Origin: Macquaria australasica
Taxonomy: Eukaryota; Chordata; Actinopteri; Centrarchiformes; Percichthyidae
Assembly: GCA_005408345.1 (NCBI GenBank)
Contig: SEMN01000134.1
Coordinates: 434,001 to 498,000, forward strand
Reading direction: 5' to 3'
Length of the DNA stretch: 64,000 nt
Below, one piece after another: positions 36,701 to 50,000 of the stretch. The notes beneath the pieces are model-generated. The model was not told the origin of the DNA. It made no database searches and worked only from the letters and a program-made list of their open reading frames with translations. The stretch's first letter is position 1. The number at the start of each line of letters is the position of its first letter. The translations under genes and the position numbers were made by a program.

Positions 36701-39373
36701 CTTTTAAGACTGTTGTTTCCATTGAGAAAATGAAACAGTGTAGAGAATAATGTGTAGTTTTATGATTTACTATGCCAAATGAAGCACATTGGCACTATCA
36801 TTGCCAAAGGATGTCATGTCGATAGCTGTACAAATAACAGCATGGTTATGCTGAGGTAATCTTCTGACATGGGTGAAGTAAGATATGTCAATAAAGTATG
36901 TCATTGCTGCTGTCTTTGAGATTTGTCTGCATTGATGAGGTTGGATTCATAATAGAGAGAGTGTAGCTTGGCAGTTAGCCTAATCAAATACAACTCCACA
37001 GCTCAGGTCTGATACTACTTTAATGTTTTGATATTTTTTTCACCTCTAGGTGGCAACTAACCGCTATTTTCATTATTGACTAATCTGTTGATTATTATTA
37101 TTTTTTTTAATTGCTTACTCATTTAGCCAATGAAATGTCAAAAAATAGTGAAAAGGCGTCTATGTTCCCAGATCCCAAGGTGACATCTTTAAATTTCTTG
37201 ATTTGTCCAACCAGCAGTCCAAAAGTCAAGATACTCCAACTAAAACTAAACTTCCAATATAGGAACACTGACCCCTCCAATGTGTGAAGTTCATGGTGAA
37301 AACAAATAGTTGCCCAGTGTCTCTCAGCAGTTCCTATAATATCTACAGTATGTGTGGAGCTGTGTCAGTGTGAAAAGGAATGCTCAGTCCACCTTCCCTC
37401 TAAAAATAGGTTAAAAAATCAATAGATATTAGACCTAACTTGTGTCTTCCTGTGTAGGTGACCTATCAGCTGAAGATCCCGTGCACGGCCTTGTGTACAG
37501 TCCTCATGCTGAGCCGCTCTCTCAGCCGGCTGCAGTGGTTCTCTGTCTTCACGCTCTGCGGGGGCGTATCGCTCGTCCAGTGGAAGCCTGCAGAGGCCAC
37601 TAAAGTTCAGGTGGGGGTGGGGCAAGTTGTGACTCACACTATCATGGATTTGGCTTTTTATTACCTGCATCTCCTCCGATTGCAGGTGGTATTTACCATC
37701 TGTCTGGTGGCTCATGTCATTTCTTTTTTTCCAGATTGAGCAAAATCCTTATGTTGGGTTCATGGCCATCGCTATTGCTGTCCTTTGTTCTGGATTTGCA
37801 GGTAAAATTGGCACAGGATTCTGTGGAAAAGACTGGTTTCCCCTTGTCTATTATTGATTAAGCTGCCACACATTATATAAATACTTTCAGTAACTAAATA
37901 AACACTGTGCCAAGTAAACACATTAATGCACTCAAACATAAAACTGATACCAACTGATGTCTTTTCTCATCACAAGTTGCATTGCTGCTGTTGTGGAGGA
38001 GTCAGATCTGTCATCTTGTTTTTAACGTATCGTTATTTGAGATATCCATGATAAAATATTTGTGAATATTTACTTGCACCTAACTGTTTTGTGTCTACTT
38101 TCTGACTAAGGTGTGTACTTTGAGAAGGTGTTGAAGAGTTCGGAGACATCTCTGTGGGTGAGAAACATCCAGATGTACCTCTCTGGCATTGTGGTCACCC
38201 TGATCGGTGTTTACATGAACGACGGGGAAAAAATCCTGGAGAAAGGCTTCTTCTTCGGTTATACACCCTGGGTGTGCTTTGTAGTATGTAAGTACGACTA
38301 AACCTGAAGATGTTTTCTATTTGATTGCACTTTTCTTCACAGTATTTTAGCTTGACATTGCTCTTTGCGCTTCCAGTCTTGGCCAGTGTGGGTGGTCTGT
38401 ACACGTCTGTGGTGGTGAAGTACACAGACAACATCATGAAGGGCTTCTCTGCTGCAGCCGCCATTGTTCTCTCAACCGTGGCGTCTGTCATCCTGTTTGG
38501 ACTACAGATAAGTATGTTACATAACCACATTGTTGGCATACCGATGATTGATTTTTGTTTTTCAGTCTTTTTGGCTCATCAGACGTGTGTGTGTGTTTTG
38601 TGCCTGTGGGGTTATGGCTCATGACTTGTATGTTTGCACATTATTTAATAAAAGAAGCATTTGTTTTAGCTGCATTGGAAAAAGTAGCAAGTAACTGAAA
38701 TGTAACTTTAAGTTGTTACTAATGTTCCTGCAAAGGACCATGCAACTTGGTACTTATTATAGGGAAAAATGGAAACAGTGTTCAATTGATACACTTTCAA
38801 TTAATTAATTCCAATTAACACTCTTGTAGTCGGTGCACAGCAGGTCAGCTGAACATGCAAACATTGTAAAATGTGTTTACTGGGAAGTATACAATTCAAC
38901 AAATATGGAGAATAGAGTTTCCAGTAATGACTGTGTGAATATTTTTTGGGGTTTAAAAGGAGCTTTTCCTCTTGAAGCCAACAACTGATATATCTAAATG
39001 CAACACAACTAACTAAACTCAAATAACTCTTCAAGAACTTTGTCTATAATTCCCCTATAATTATGACCAAATCCCAAAGTTCTTTCTGGGAAACTTCAGG
39101 ACCTGTAAAATAATTTGTTCTCCCATTCATGACATGCTTTGAATCTTTCAAAGCATATTTAGAAACATAAGACTGCAGATTATTTTATGCAAAATCTTTG
39201 TATGCCATTAAAATAGTGCCATTTTGCTTTCTTGTGCAGCAATCTCGTTTGCCTCTGGAACCATCCTGGTGTGTGTTTCCATCTACCTATACGGACTTCC
39301 AAAGCAAGACACATCCAAGCTGAGCCGGCAAGACACAGACAGGGAATCCAAACAGAAACTGATCAATGTGTGA
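33739..39373 (+). CDS. slc35a1: CMP-sialic acid transporter, eight coding exons
   Basis: Golgi antiporter exchanging CMP-sialic acid for CMP, needed for sialylation of glycoproteins and glycolipids. Exons: 33739-33748 (only MAG plus one base), 33914-34094, 36026-36185, 37458-37610, 37735-37801, 38111-38287, 38377-38511 and 39240-39373 (TGA at 39371-39373). They total 1017 nt, 338 residues; the human protein has 337. The product is made of about ten hydrophobic helices of the nucleotide-sugar transporter fold. Conserved stretches are AVQNNMAFLALSNLDAAVYQVTYQ, split across exons 3 and 4, plus YFEKVLKSS and VVVKYTDNIMKGFS. The C-terminus is hydrophilic and ends KQKLINV. Introns 2 and 3 carry several repeats. 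The downstream neighbour rars2 is convergent. Confidence 0.97.
34220..34325 (+). repeat. Dispersed MITE-like repeat, fragment C1
   Basis: Carries AAGAAAAGCAGCAAATCCTC and TTTTTTGCTTGAAAAATAAC, which are interior segments of the complete copies at 36338 and 46745. In slc35a1 intron 2. Confidence 0.6.
34655..34890 (-). repeat. Dispersed MITE-like repeat, fragment C2
   Basis: Opposite orientation to C1. Contains TTTTGGACAAAACAAGCAAT and AGATCAATTGATAATGAAAA. In slc35a1 intron 2. Confidence 0.65.
35225..35520. repeat. Probable dispersed repeat, family not identified
   Basis: Contains AACTTTATTTTCCTAGTGCC and CAAGTGCTTTACAGG, a pattern common at the ends of fish interspersed repeats, followed by A-rich sequence. 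Limits and class are uncertain. Confidence 0.35.
35690..35935 (+). mobile_element. Possible retroelement coding fragment
   Basis: A locally G+C-rich block in an AT-rich intron of slc35a1. In one plus frame it reads EAKRKAIRSATEAAEKATRW, then LWIKRED, before a stop. The composition and broken reading frame suggest a decayed transposon ORF, but I cannot assign a family. Confidence 0.35.
36338..36660 (+). repeat. Dispersed MITE-like repeat, copy D (complete)
   Basis: Begins AGAGCTGCAGCTAACGAATA and ends CGACTAATCATTGCATCTCT, with imperfect inverted ends AGAG(C/A)TGCA. The interior has TTTTCTCGATTAATCG, AAAGCAGCAAATCCTCACAT and TGATTAATTTTCTGTCG. Located in slc35a1 intron 3. Confidence 0.75.
37049..37235 (+). 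repeat. Dispersed MITE-like repeat, copy E (5' part)
   Basis: Begins AGGTGGCAACTAACCGCTAT and contains CCCAAGGTGACATCTTTAAA and a GTCCAACCAGCAGTCC segment seen in other copies. It ends about 220 bp before slc35a1 exon 4. Confidence 0.65.
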
Positions 39374-40810
39374 GTCGCTGACTTGCAGCAGAGGAGTCTC
39401 TCTTGCTGGTGGACCAGGTCTGTATTGGGGGCAGGGGGTCACCTTTTCTAGGGACCTACAAAAGCTCCTGCACCAGGGAGATTAGGGAGCCACTCCCTAT
39501 TAATTTAAAAATGAACACTCAGTTGAGTTGGCTCTGTTCAGTTCATCACATAGACGACAGCTTTTGTTCCACTTTAATGAAGGTCTGCTCCCTCAGTCCA
39601 GCCCATGGGACTGGTTACAGTACTATGAATTTCCAGATAATTTGGAAAAAATCGTAATGTTTTTATTGCCAGATTCGAGCCATCTCTTAGTTGATATATT
39701 TAAAAAAAAAAAACCATCTGACTTTTTTTTAAACTGGCCTTTATAATTAGCTACTTTTAAAGTTTGTAAATAATCTGAAGCAATCAGTGTTTTTATTTAC
39801 CAATCAGTAATTAGTCTGTTTTACACTGTGTCTTATGTCCATATCACAGATGTCCATATTGCTGATTCTGAATGTGCCCAACTCACAGGAAAACATACTT
39901 GAAAGAAGGATGACGACAGATTGCATATGTTTATATCATGTCTCCAGTGTCTTGTAATCTTTTGTATCACATCTGTGTCACCTTCTGTTTAGAAAGCCAT
40001 TTTAAAGCTTTCATTAAAACTGCAAATCCGGTCAAAGTGACGGTGACTATCTCTGCTCAGAATGGACGCAATCCTGCTCGTTTGCTTAACTCCAATCATA
40101 GCTTAGCAACCTTAACTAGGCACGGCAGGCCTGTCGAGCTTTGGGGTTATTTTAGCCTTTCCAAATTAAAAACACGAGCAAAAGTGTAAGGAATGAATTG
40201 AACAGTGTGTTTCTCTGCTCAGACGCAAGTTGGACTGTTTATGGATCCTCAACTAGTGAGGATGCTGATTTTTCTACCTTAGACATGCAGCTTTAGTCTC
40301 AGTCTTTTACCACGATATCATGCACACTCAGTTGCCAGTTTATTGGGTACACCTACCCAAAACTAATGCAGTCTAATACAACAATCCTGAAGTAAATCCT
40401 ACCTTTTTTCCTTTTGTGTTGAAACTGTTTCAGAGAGGTGTTTCTATTATTTTGTACACCCCATTTATATAAATGAGGGAAGGCTAAGTAACAGAAACGC
40501 CTCTCTTTTTTTAATAATTTAATCCATGATCTTAAATACATCAGTGTTTTGTCTTGTTCCCATTGAACAAGTCCGTTAATCCATTCACTGTTTTACTGTA
40601 CATTTGTTGACGGGTTCTGTACTGAGAAAAGCCTTTTAGGTGAAACTCAGCTGAAGCAGTTGTACCAGTCTAACCTTGATATATCATGCGTATAACATGG
40701 TGTTAATGTCATGTGACGTTTATGAGCACTTCATCAACTGCAAGTATAAAAACAAGTTGAGTTGCTCTGGTTTTACACGTTTCCAGTGTGTCAACAACTG
40801 TCACTAGAAA

Positions 40811-40816
40811 AATAAA
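40811..40816 (+). promoter_or_regulatory. slc35a1: Candidate slc35a1 polyadenylation signal
   Basis: AATAAA followed by a GT-containing stretch, about 1.44 kb past the stop codon. Nothing coding lies between. It would place the slc35a1 3' end near 40835. Confidence 0.6.
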
Positions 40817-40946
40817 GTGGCTCACTGACAAATAACTTGCTTTGATTTACCCCTGACACAATCTGTGTGAGTGAAAATACCAGAGACAATTATAGGAAAA
40901 GCAAATGCTTCTGTGGGTGAAACCGAGTTCATTTAAGGAAGATGAT

Positions 40947-40952
40947 TTTATT
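40947..40952 (-). promoter_or_regulatory. rars2: Candidate rars2 polyadenylation signal
   Basis: TTTATT on plus is AATAAA on minus, 91 nt past the rars2 stop. It gives a very short 3' UTR ending near 40925, about 90 bp from the opposing slc35a1 end. Confidence 0.6.
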
Positions 40953-41042
40953 TTGAAAATATAAGGCTTTTTGTTTACAGTACTAATTAAATACACCAGT
41001 ATGGTACCTACAGCAGTGAAATAACACTGTAAAAACAAACTT

Positions 41043-44000
41043 TCACATTTTATCAACCGGTGTGATGCCCAGGATCCTCATCCCGTTGGCCAGGACTGAG
41101 CAGGCTCCGCTGAACAGTCGTAACCTTGCCTGTTGACATTTAGGAAATGAGATAACGCTTAATTTTTCAGAGCATTTTCAGTTGTTGTAACCGGTTCTTT
41201 AACATCACTGTAATGTTGTGATGTTAGCTTAACCTAGAGACAAGAATTTAGTATCTATGTTTCTGTAAAAACATGTAGTGAAAATATAACCTGTGGTTGT
41301 CTGTAAATAAAACTGTTGCCAGCAAATGTATTCAGGTGCAGCTACTTAATTCTAATTCCGTGAGCTGAACTACAAAATAAAAATCTTGGCTGTTGTCGGG
41401 TTGATGTGTGTATGCTTGGTCAAAGATGGCTTCCTTGAGTAAGAAGCACCATTCTTTATCTATTTGATGTAACTTGTAAGTTGACTTTTCTCCATCTGGC
41501 TGGTTTAAAGCACCTGCATCATCTGATCTGATTATTTTCTTGTAGAAATAAGTTATTCTTGGTACACAGCTACTCTATCGCTGTATGTTTAAAGAAAGAC
41601 TATAACTTTTGAAAGAAGAAATAATCCTTTTCTTACAAATGAAAAGTAGAATTCATAAGTAATAAAACGTATCATTTTAATTCACTCAGGGGTTTTGGCA
41701 ATGGCACCTCACTTGGTCTGGCCTATGGTGGCTAATGTTAGCAAACTCTAGATAGATATTGCAGTGTTACTGAGTCAATTTGCTTGCTTGATGACTCTTC
41801 TCTACTTGTACAGCAGTTTAAAATGTTTTGCTTTAATACTACGCAAACCACCAATACAGAACTAGAGTTTAATTAATACAATAATAATCACAATTTGAAT
41901 CGCAATATTGGTCAGAAACATATTTTCCTCAGATCTGTAGCCTTTTGCAGAGGACAGAAAATTTTAATTTTGTGTACTGTATGTTACTCTGTCACAAAAA
42001 GCTCAATTTGTGCCACAAAATATTCTCAAGTATGACATAATGTAATCCAAACCTGTGGCAGAAAATGTTTAATTCACTGCAGAGGCTGAAAGGGGCAATC
42101 AATTTGGAGATAGTGTTGTTTATTTATGGTGACTACTCTGTCTTTAGGGAGGGAATGATATTTTCTGATCGTATGATGGTGCATTTAAGGAAAAACCATA
42201 GATATGTACATAAGGGATTTTGACTACCTGCGCAACATCCTGGGCGCTTCCTTTCACCGGCAGCTCTCTGTGTGCTGAGGCGATCAGGTGGCTGGAAGAG
42301 ACATAGGAGACATGAATGCACACAAGTACACAGTTTCGTTTGAGGTTAAATTGGGTGTAATGAACCAGGTAAACACTGAGCAGCCAAAGTTCCCAGTACG
42401 ATGACCAACCCCTCAGGGCTAACATCCTGGTCCTTACCACAGCTTCAATAAAAAGTTGACGAGGTGCTTGGGTTGCAGATCCTGGGTCGACTGGTACAAC
42501 ACCTCATCGTAGCTGCAAACAAGCAAAGAGCAGATTAAGACATTTGTTAAACGTGGAGCAAATATTGATACAACACTGGCAAAATTTGACGGCTTCTTTT
42601 ATGGTCTCACAATTTGACAACATGCAGAGGAATTAAGGGATGACAGGTTTCAAAAAGCAGTTTGCTTACCGAAGGAGGTGCTGCAGGATGGTGATACTCG
42701 TCTGCTCAAGTAGAAGGGATGGATCAAATATAGCTGCCTCTACACCTTCATTCCTCCGTATTAAACTGCAGTAACAACACAGCAGTAAAGGTGTGAAAGT
42801 CAGCATCGTGTTGGCTCTGGCTTTGGAGGGTATTTGTATCCAAAAACGTACTGTGTATACATGTACATTTACTATTACTGTCTTGTTTTAAAGCTTTTTT
42901 TAAATCCTTAACAGACTCAATGCCAAGAGTGACTATAAATTAACTATTGTGTATTTTATTTTGCAAACAAACACTAAACCAACATTGAAGGAGACCTAGG
43001 AGCTGAAATCAGCAGTGGTGGATAGTTAATAAGTACTGTACTTAAGTACAAATTTGAGGTACTTACACTTCAGAGGCAAATATTGTTCTTTTTACCCCAC
43101 TACATTCATCTGACAGCTGCAGTTCATAGTTACTTTGCAGATTCAAATTATTTTACATGCAAAACACATGATCAGTTTATAAAATATGAAGCTATGTTAT
43201 GGATTAAACAGTCCAGCAGCATATTAAAAGGATGGGTTAAAATAATAGTCAGGTGCCCATATGTGCATTGAAACAGATGTTTTCTGTCAGCATTCCTCAT
43301 CTTGATATTGGCCATGAAAAGATCCCTATCTTCCAAAGATTTAGTACGCAATTTCACAGCAGGCAAAACCTGTTTCAATGTACACATGGGAGCCTGACTA
43401 TTGTGTCAAGACAGGCTTGAAAGATTGCCAACATACTCTGTAAATACTTAAGCTTTACCTGAACAAGCTACATGATATAGATAGATGTAATGTGACAGCT
43501 GATTAACACATGAAACTAAGTATGACACAGAATTTAAAGCTGATCAACATGACCTCCAATAAAAACAGTCGATTAATTGACTAGTTGATCAAAAGGAAAA
43601 TTAAATTGACAACAATGCAACAATTACAAAAGTCATTTATGAAGCAAAAACACCAAATGTGAGGATCTGCTTTTCTCTGTTTTAAATCATTGTGAACTGA
43701 ATACGTTTGAAAATTCTTACAAAACAAGATTTGTCTAACAAATCTTTAAATGTCATAAAAAAGTTATTTTTTTATGGCTATTTCATGACATTCACAGACT
43801 ATAGATTAATCAGTTATTCATAAAGAAACAATCATTTGTTGCTGCCTTACTGTAATGGCATTACACTACAAAGATTCACATAATTAAATCCAACAAAATG
43901 ACCAAGTGACTGCAGAACTACTAGAATTCCTGAAATAAGAGTTTTGTTATTTCCAGCGGCTGATGAACACAGACCTGCAGAGTCGAGCATGTGAGTACTG

Positions 44001-47000
44001 GAGGAAGACCCCTGTGTCTCCCTGAGCCTGCAGCATCCTGTCCCAGTCAAACGTGTAGTCTGACTGCAGCGGACCTTTGAAGTCCTGAAACAAAGCCAAC
44101 GGAAAACAGAATCAGAGTCTCTTCTATCACATTGTGCAGACAAATCAAAGAATGAAACCGACAGTAGTTGAATGTTTGACTGAATAGTAGAGCCTAGAGG
44201 TGAAGCTTAAAACCAGTTCACCTGGATTATTAGTGCACTGATTCCCACTTTCTCTGCTGTGTCCTCTGGGTTGTCCATTTCCTTTGTTGCTGTGGAAAGA
44301 GCCAAATACACATTCATTATTCCCACATTGGGCCCTTTTCTTAGCACCATCACGCATATTTGTCATTTTAAAGGGATTGGGTAATGTTGGTTTGCTTCCC
44401 TTACTATGACAACCACAGTAGTTTGTCGATCAATATCCTGACTGAAGGAATTTCTAATGTACCCAAAATTATCCTGATATAATGGTAAAATTAATTATCC
44501 TAAATTACACTGTGGTTGAGACAACTGGGAGCATCCATGTTGAGCTGAAGGTGTCCCAATACCATGCTACATACTAACTGAATACAGTATGTACTATATA
44601 CTAATCTTTATAGTGTACTGTATTTGCAGTTAGTATATGAGAAATCAACATACTTTACAGTTCTATACTGACAGGAAATTATACAATACTTGCACTGTTA
44701 GACATCAATCAAACAGACTTTAGAATTAAACTTCCCAACGAAACAGCAAAGTTATGTTTTTAACATGTAACATATTTTTTTTGTTTTCTGAGGTGTATCA
44801 CCACTGTGCATTATTAGCTTCAAATTCTTCTAGTTGTGAGCTGCCCCTCCATTTCATTTGTGCACTGCAATGTGGGAGAATAGTGTCCATTAACAGCACA
44901 CTCACAAATCACGTTTTGGGTCTAGTTTATGTTGTAGCTTTTCCAGTGTGAATGCACTACACAGAATGAGTATGTAGTATGTATTTGGGACGCAGATCCC
45001 ACTGGAAGACCTCAACTACTGGAAGAAATGCTGCGCTGGAAGAACAGCGCCATCGTCCTGCTGTGTGATGCAATCAGATAATCCCACTTGATGTTGTAAA
45101 GCACCAAACAAGACTGACAGAGTGACACTCTGAAATGCAGTGTAGACAACAGTAAAGACTGCCAGCGCTCACGGTGCTCTCATTCCTAGAAGATAATTAT
45201 ACAAATGTGTCAAAGTTAAATTTTACTATCACAATATTTACACTGCACACACCTGTTGCTTGAGCAAATAAGTATTGATTGCGTAGGGAAATTCTAATAT
45301 TGTGACACATGCAAATATACTTTTGGGATACTTTTCTGCATCGTCAAATAACTGCCTAAATGTGTGACAGGCTTTACTTGTTGACTGGCTCATGTTGTGT
45401 AGCATCCTGGCTCGAGCTTCGTCCAGCACGTCCTCCAGAAACACAACCTCGCCGCTCCGGGTCTTCATGCCCCGCACCAGACCGAAGGGCACATGCTGAC
45501 ACCTGCCACCAGTGGTGGAATACGCATTTATATCCTTTACTTCAGTGAAAGCAATAACACGCTACAAAAATACTCTGTTATGAATACAAGTCCTGCATTT
45601 AAAATTTGACTTCAGCATTATCAGCAAAAATGTACTACTTAAAGTATCAAAAGTAAAAGTACTCATTATGCAGAATAAAAATTACTCAAGTAAAGCACCT
45701 CAAAGTTGTATTAAAGTAAATGAGTAAATGTACTTGGTTACCTTTCACCACTGCCTGTGACAGCGCCAACACAGTGTTTCTAATTAAAGCAGCTGTCTGT
45801 AGTGGGTGGGGTGCTGATTACATCAAGTATTGCTAAATCCAACTAGATTCACTTACAATGTTTTAAATTCCATCTTAAAGAGAATGTGCATTTCCATCAG
45901 TTTGAAAAGTAATCTGTCAAAGACATTTTAAGACGATACTACCAATACTACTCTACTAATACTACCATTCACCAACACCAGTTAACAGCTTCCATTAAAC
46001 CTGTCTATGTCACGTGTGTGGTTGTGTTCAGGTATTTGCTCTGCTACCTGTCGGCCCAGGAATGTCCCATAGCGACCAGGATCTGGAACAGCTGGTGGAA
46101 GTGAGTCGCTTGACTTTTATCTGTCTTAAAAAGGACAACAAATGCAGCAAACTGACAAATATGCAATAAAAGGGCATGGATAGAGTGTAAAAAGGAAACT
46201 TCTATAGTAGTAGTACAATCTGAATCAACCGTTTAATACATCCTGGCACAGTGGGACAAACATGATCTAAACTTGGATTTTCTCTCCTGGGAGTAACTGC
46301 CTATCCGTTTTGCATTTTTGTGTTTGGCATCATCGTGTTATTCATGATGTTTCGCATATTTGTTTCTGCTGTCAACAAAGTGGATACAAAAATGACACCT
46401 GTTACATGCAATGCTAATCATGAAAAGTGAGTAGTTATGCTGCTGAGTAGTTAGCATGCGCTACAGACACATGGATGGCCCTTGAGTTTATCTAGGAAAC
46501 AGGTGCCCTCCCTCCTCCTGCCCTTTAACTGTACTGAATTTACAGGTGGGTGCAGCTTCAGGAAAAATAGCGGCACTCCAGTGGTCATAAAAATGAAAAA
46601 GTGCTGTCTCATGTCTTGATCTTTTTGGTGAATTTTATTTACAACCAATCGACTGACTAATCACCTGACTTACTTTGACGTGAAGCCTTCATCACAGCAT
46701 AAAGGATAAACCATTAAGTAATCAAAACACCATTTAAATAAGTGAGTGGGGCTGCAACTGACAATTATTTTCGTCATCTATTAATTTGGCAATTGTTTTC
46801 TTGATTAATCGATCAGTGGTTTCATCTATGAAATAACCAGAAAATTGTGAAAAAAAGCCCATCGCAATTTTCTAAAGCCCAAGGTGACATCTTCATATCA
46901 AATGTGTTGGTTTTTCCAAAGATCTTCAGTTTATTATCACATAAGACAAAGAAAAGCAGCAAATCCTCACGATTTAGAGCCTTGAACTTGGAAATGTTTG

Positions 47001-50000
47001 CGATTTTTGCTTGAAAAATGACTTAAATGATAAATCAGCTATCAAAATAGTTGACGATTAATTTTCTGTCGACTGACTAATCGACTAATTGTTTCAGCTC
47101 TACAAATGAGTGCAAAAAACTATAATGTTGAAGATAGTTGAAGCTCCATCATTAAATTCCATTATGTACTCATCACTTATGACTGTAATTAAATGTCTTC
47201 AGGTTGTAGAAAAATGTGTCTTATATATGTGAAGTTAGTGTGAGTTAACTTTTCCATCATGTCTATAAAGTACAGCAATGTAACAGTTTAAAAAGTAAAT
47301 GTAGAGAGCGTGAGTGCACCAGTTTTCTTACCACATAAATCATCTCATCAAAATGGTACTTTTCTGTTCGGTCAATAGCTGCAGCAAGATCTCTGAAATG
47401 TAGAAAAGGGAAAATAAGCTATTTTTGCCACTTCCACTTTCAAAAGCCATGGCTTATGAGTTACTCATTGGATAACTGATAAATCTAAATATCTCCATTT
47501 TGCAGCTGCGCCTACTCGTATTGCATGTCTGCCCAAACATTTTAATATTATATTTTTATTGTCTATGTTTAATGTTTATTTTATTTCCCTTCAGTATAAA
47601 CTTTTTAAAGACTTTGATGACATTATATAAACTCTGAACTTGTGGGCCGCTTCAGTATTTTCTCCAGGACAGGACGGCACGGTTGTAAAATTCAACATTT
47701 TAATTTTTTTTTGCATTTTAATTGACCATTTCTGCTGGCACTGACCTGGTGATGTAGAGAGTTGTGCCGTCACTGCGGAGCACCGTACAGACGCTGCTCA
47801 TGTCTCCGGCAGGGGAGAGATCCACTACACCTGTGCCTCTCCTGTAAATACAACAATTTCCATGAAATCAAGTGCGCGTGAGCTCGGGCTCATTCATTTA
47901 ATAATGTCAACGGGAACGAAAGAGCATTCATTCAGTTATTTTTTACACGTGAAACATTATACAAAAAAAAAATCACAACTGCCAGATAATAAAAAAGACT
48001 GAAACTTGTCTCCATCTTGTTTCTGAATAGATGCTAATATTAATAAGTAATTAAGTAGTATTTTAAGTAGTCACAACATTCATATTCTTTATAACTGACC
48101 AACAACTGGGTATTTTTGAAGCTGATACCGATATTGATCATTTGAGAGTTTAAAAAAAAATGTTTTAGCAATATAGCCACTGATACATTTTTGATAATCT
48201 CTTCAATTCGTTTTCTAAAGAACTGTGATGAAGATATGTTTACAGTTAAAAAATCAACTTGTCAGTGCTCTCCGGTGAACAAACTATGCAATGGAGACAA
48301 TGTTCAGAAACTACCTCAAACATAGCTTTGGTGTTTCACGCAGATTTTTCTGTACACATCTGGCTGATTTATTTAATTTAATATAATTATTTATTTTTTC
48401 AATATTATCAGACCAACATAAACTATAGGATGTGGTGTGTAACAAAGTAACGCAGATTCCATAATCAAAAAGGATCAGGGACAAGAAAAATCTTATATTA
48501 CCGGCCCCCTTTTCAAAATAAATCAATAATAAATACATACATGGTCTGCCGATACTTTCCTCGCCTGATACGTCAAAACACACGCACGCACACAAAATGA
48601 ATGACAGCCAACTAAACAATAACATTACTCATTAAGTTCATATAGAGGCAACCCAGTAAATGAAATGTCTGTCATGCCAGTTACTGATTAAAGCTCATCA
48701 CATACTGTCACGTACTCAGAGGTTTTCAACAGGCCTCGGCTCTGCAGCTGCCGCACCACCTCCTGGGCTTGATCTTGGTGAAAGGACTCCCCGGAGTAAA
48801 TATCAAAGTGGACCCCTAACCGCTGAAAAGATTTGAAATGAATCATTCATTACAACAGTTGATCACATTTCTTCTACTGATATTTTCTTTCCTCCCCTCA
48901 CGTCAAGTTCATATTTCAGAGTTTAGGAGTCATGGTGTCCGGCTGGTTGCACCTTGTAAACGCGTTGATACTCGTCCACTGTGATCTCTCTGAACTGTTG
49001 CCATAGCGACACAGCCTCGCTCTCATGCTGCTCCAGCTGTCTAAAGAAGTCTCTGGCAGCCTGTTTCATATCCTCATTGTGCTCTGCTTCCCTGTTCACT
49101 TGAACATAAACCTGCAAGACAAAAGCACTGAAAACTGCCAAACCAAACCGCCATGGTGACGTTGAAGAAAAGCCTTTTTAACGGCATTTAGACCACGTAA
49201 CACAAAAACTGTAGACGATCAAATGTTTGAGCAAATGATTAACACTTTTTTATGAAACACACACTCATTTGACTTGCCAAACTGTTCTTAAAATAAATGA
49301 TAGATACTATGGCTCTGTGATTAAGGTGTCTTTATCCAAACATGCAAACTCACCTCAAACAAATGCTGTAAGGGATTCTGTTTCAGTTTTTCCTGACATC
49401 CAAATTGGCCAAACCCAGCTCCTAGCAGACCTGAAATCCAAGAAGGGAAACTGGTTTCGTCGATAAGATTCACTCAAAAAGAGTAGCATTCGGGACTTTA
49501 TGAGACCAGAGGACACCTGTTGAATATATTTTGCACATAATTTACTCACCAAACTGCATACCCCAGTCTCCGAGGTAGTTCATTCGAATAACATTGTTTC
49601 CAAGGGACTGCTTTAGGTTAGCGATGAAGTTACCTGAAGATGGAGATTGTGTTTTTTTAGTCCAGTTGGCAGACTTTGCAATAAATTCAAAATGTTTAAT
49701 GTTAAAAAAATCCAATAATGACATATCGACCGATATTAATTTTTGATAAGGTGCCTTTAAATTTGTTTTTGTAACAATTATGACCAAGAAATGTACTGGG
49801 CAAGACATTTTACAGTTGAACAATGAACTTGTCACTACACTCTGGTGGACAAACTATAGAAGGGTGACACTGTTTCCTGTCATTTATCGGCTGATACATT
49901 GGCCTGGCTCTCGTTTACAGTGCAGCGCACATGCATATTAATCAATCAATATAACTACTCTGGCTTCAGTTACTGAATACATTCAGCCAAAACTCACCAA

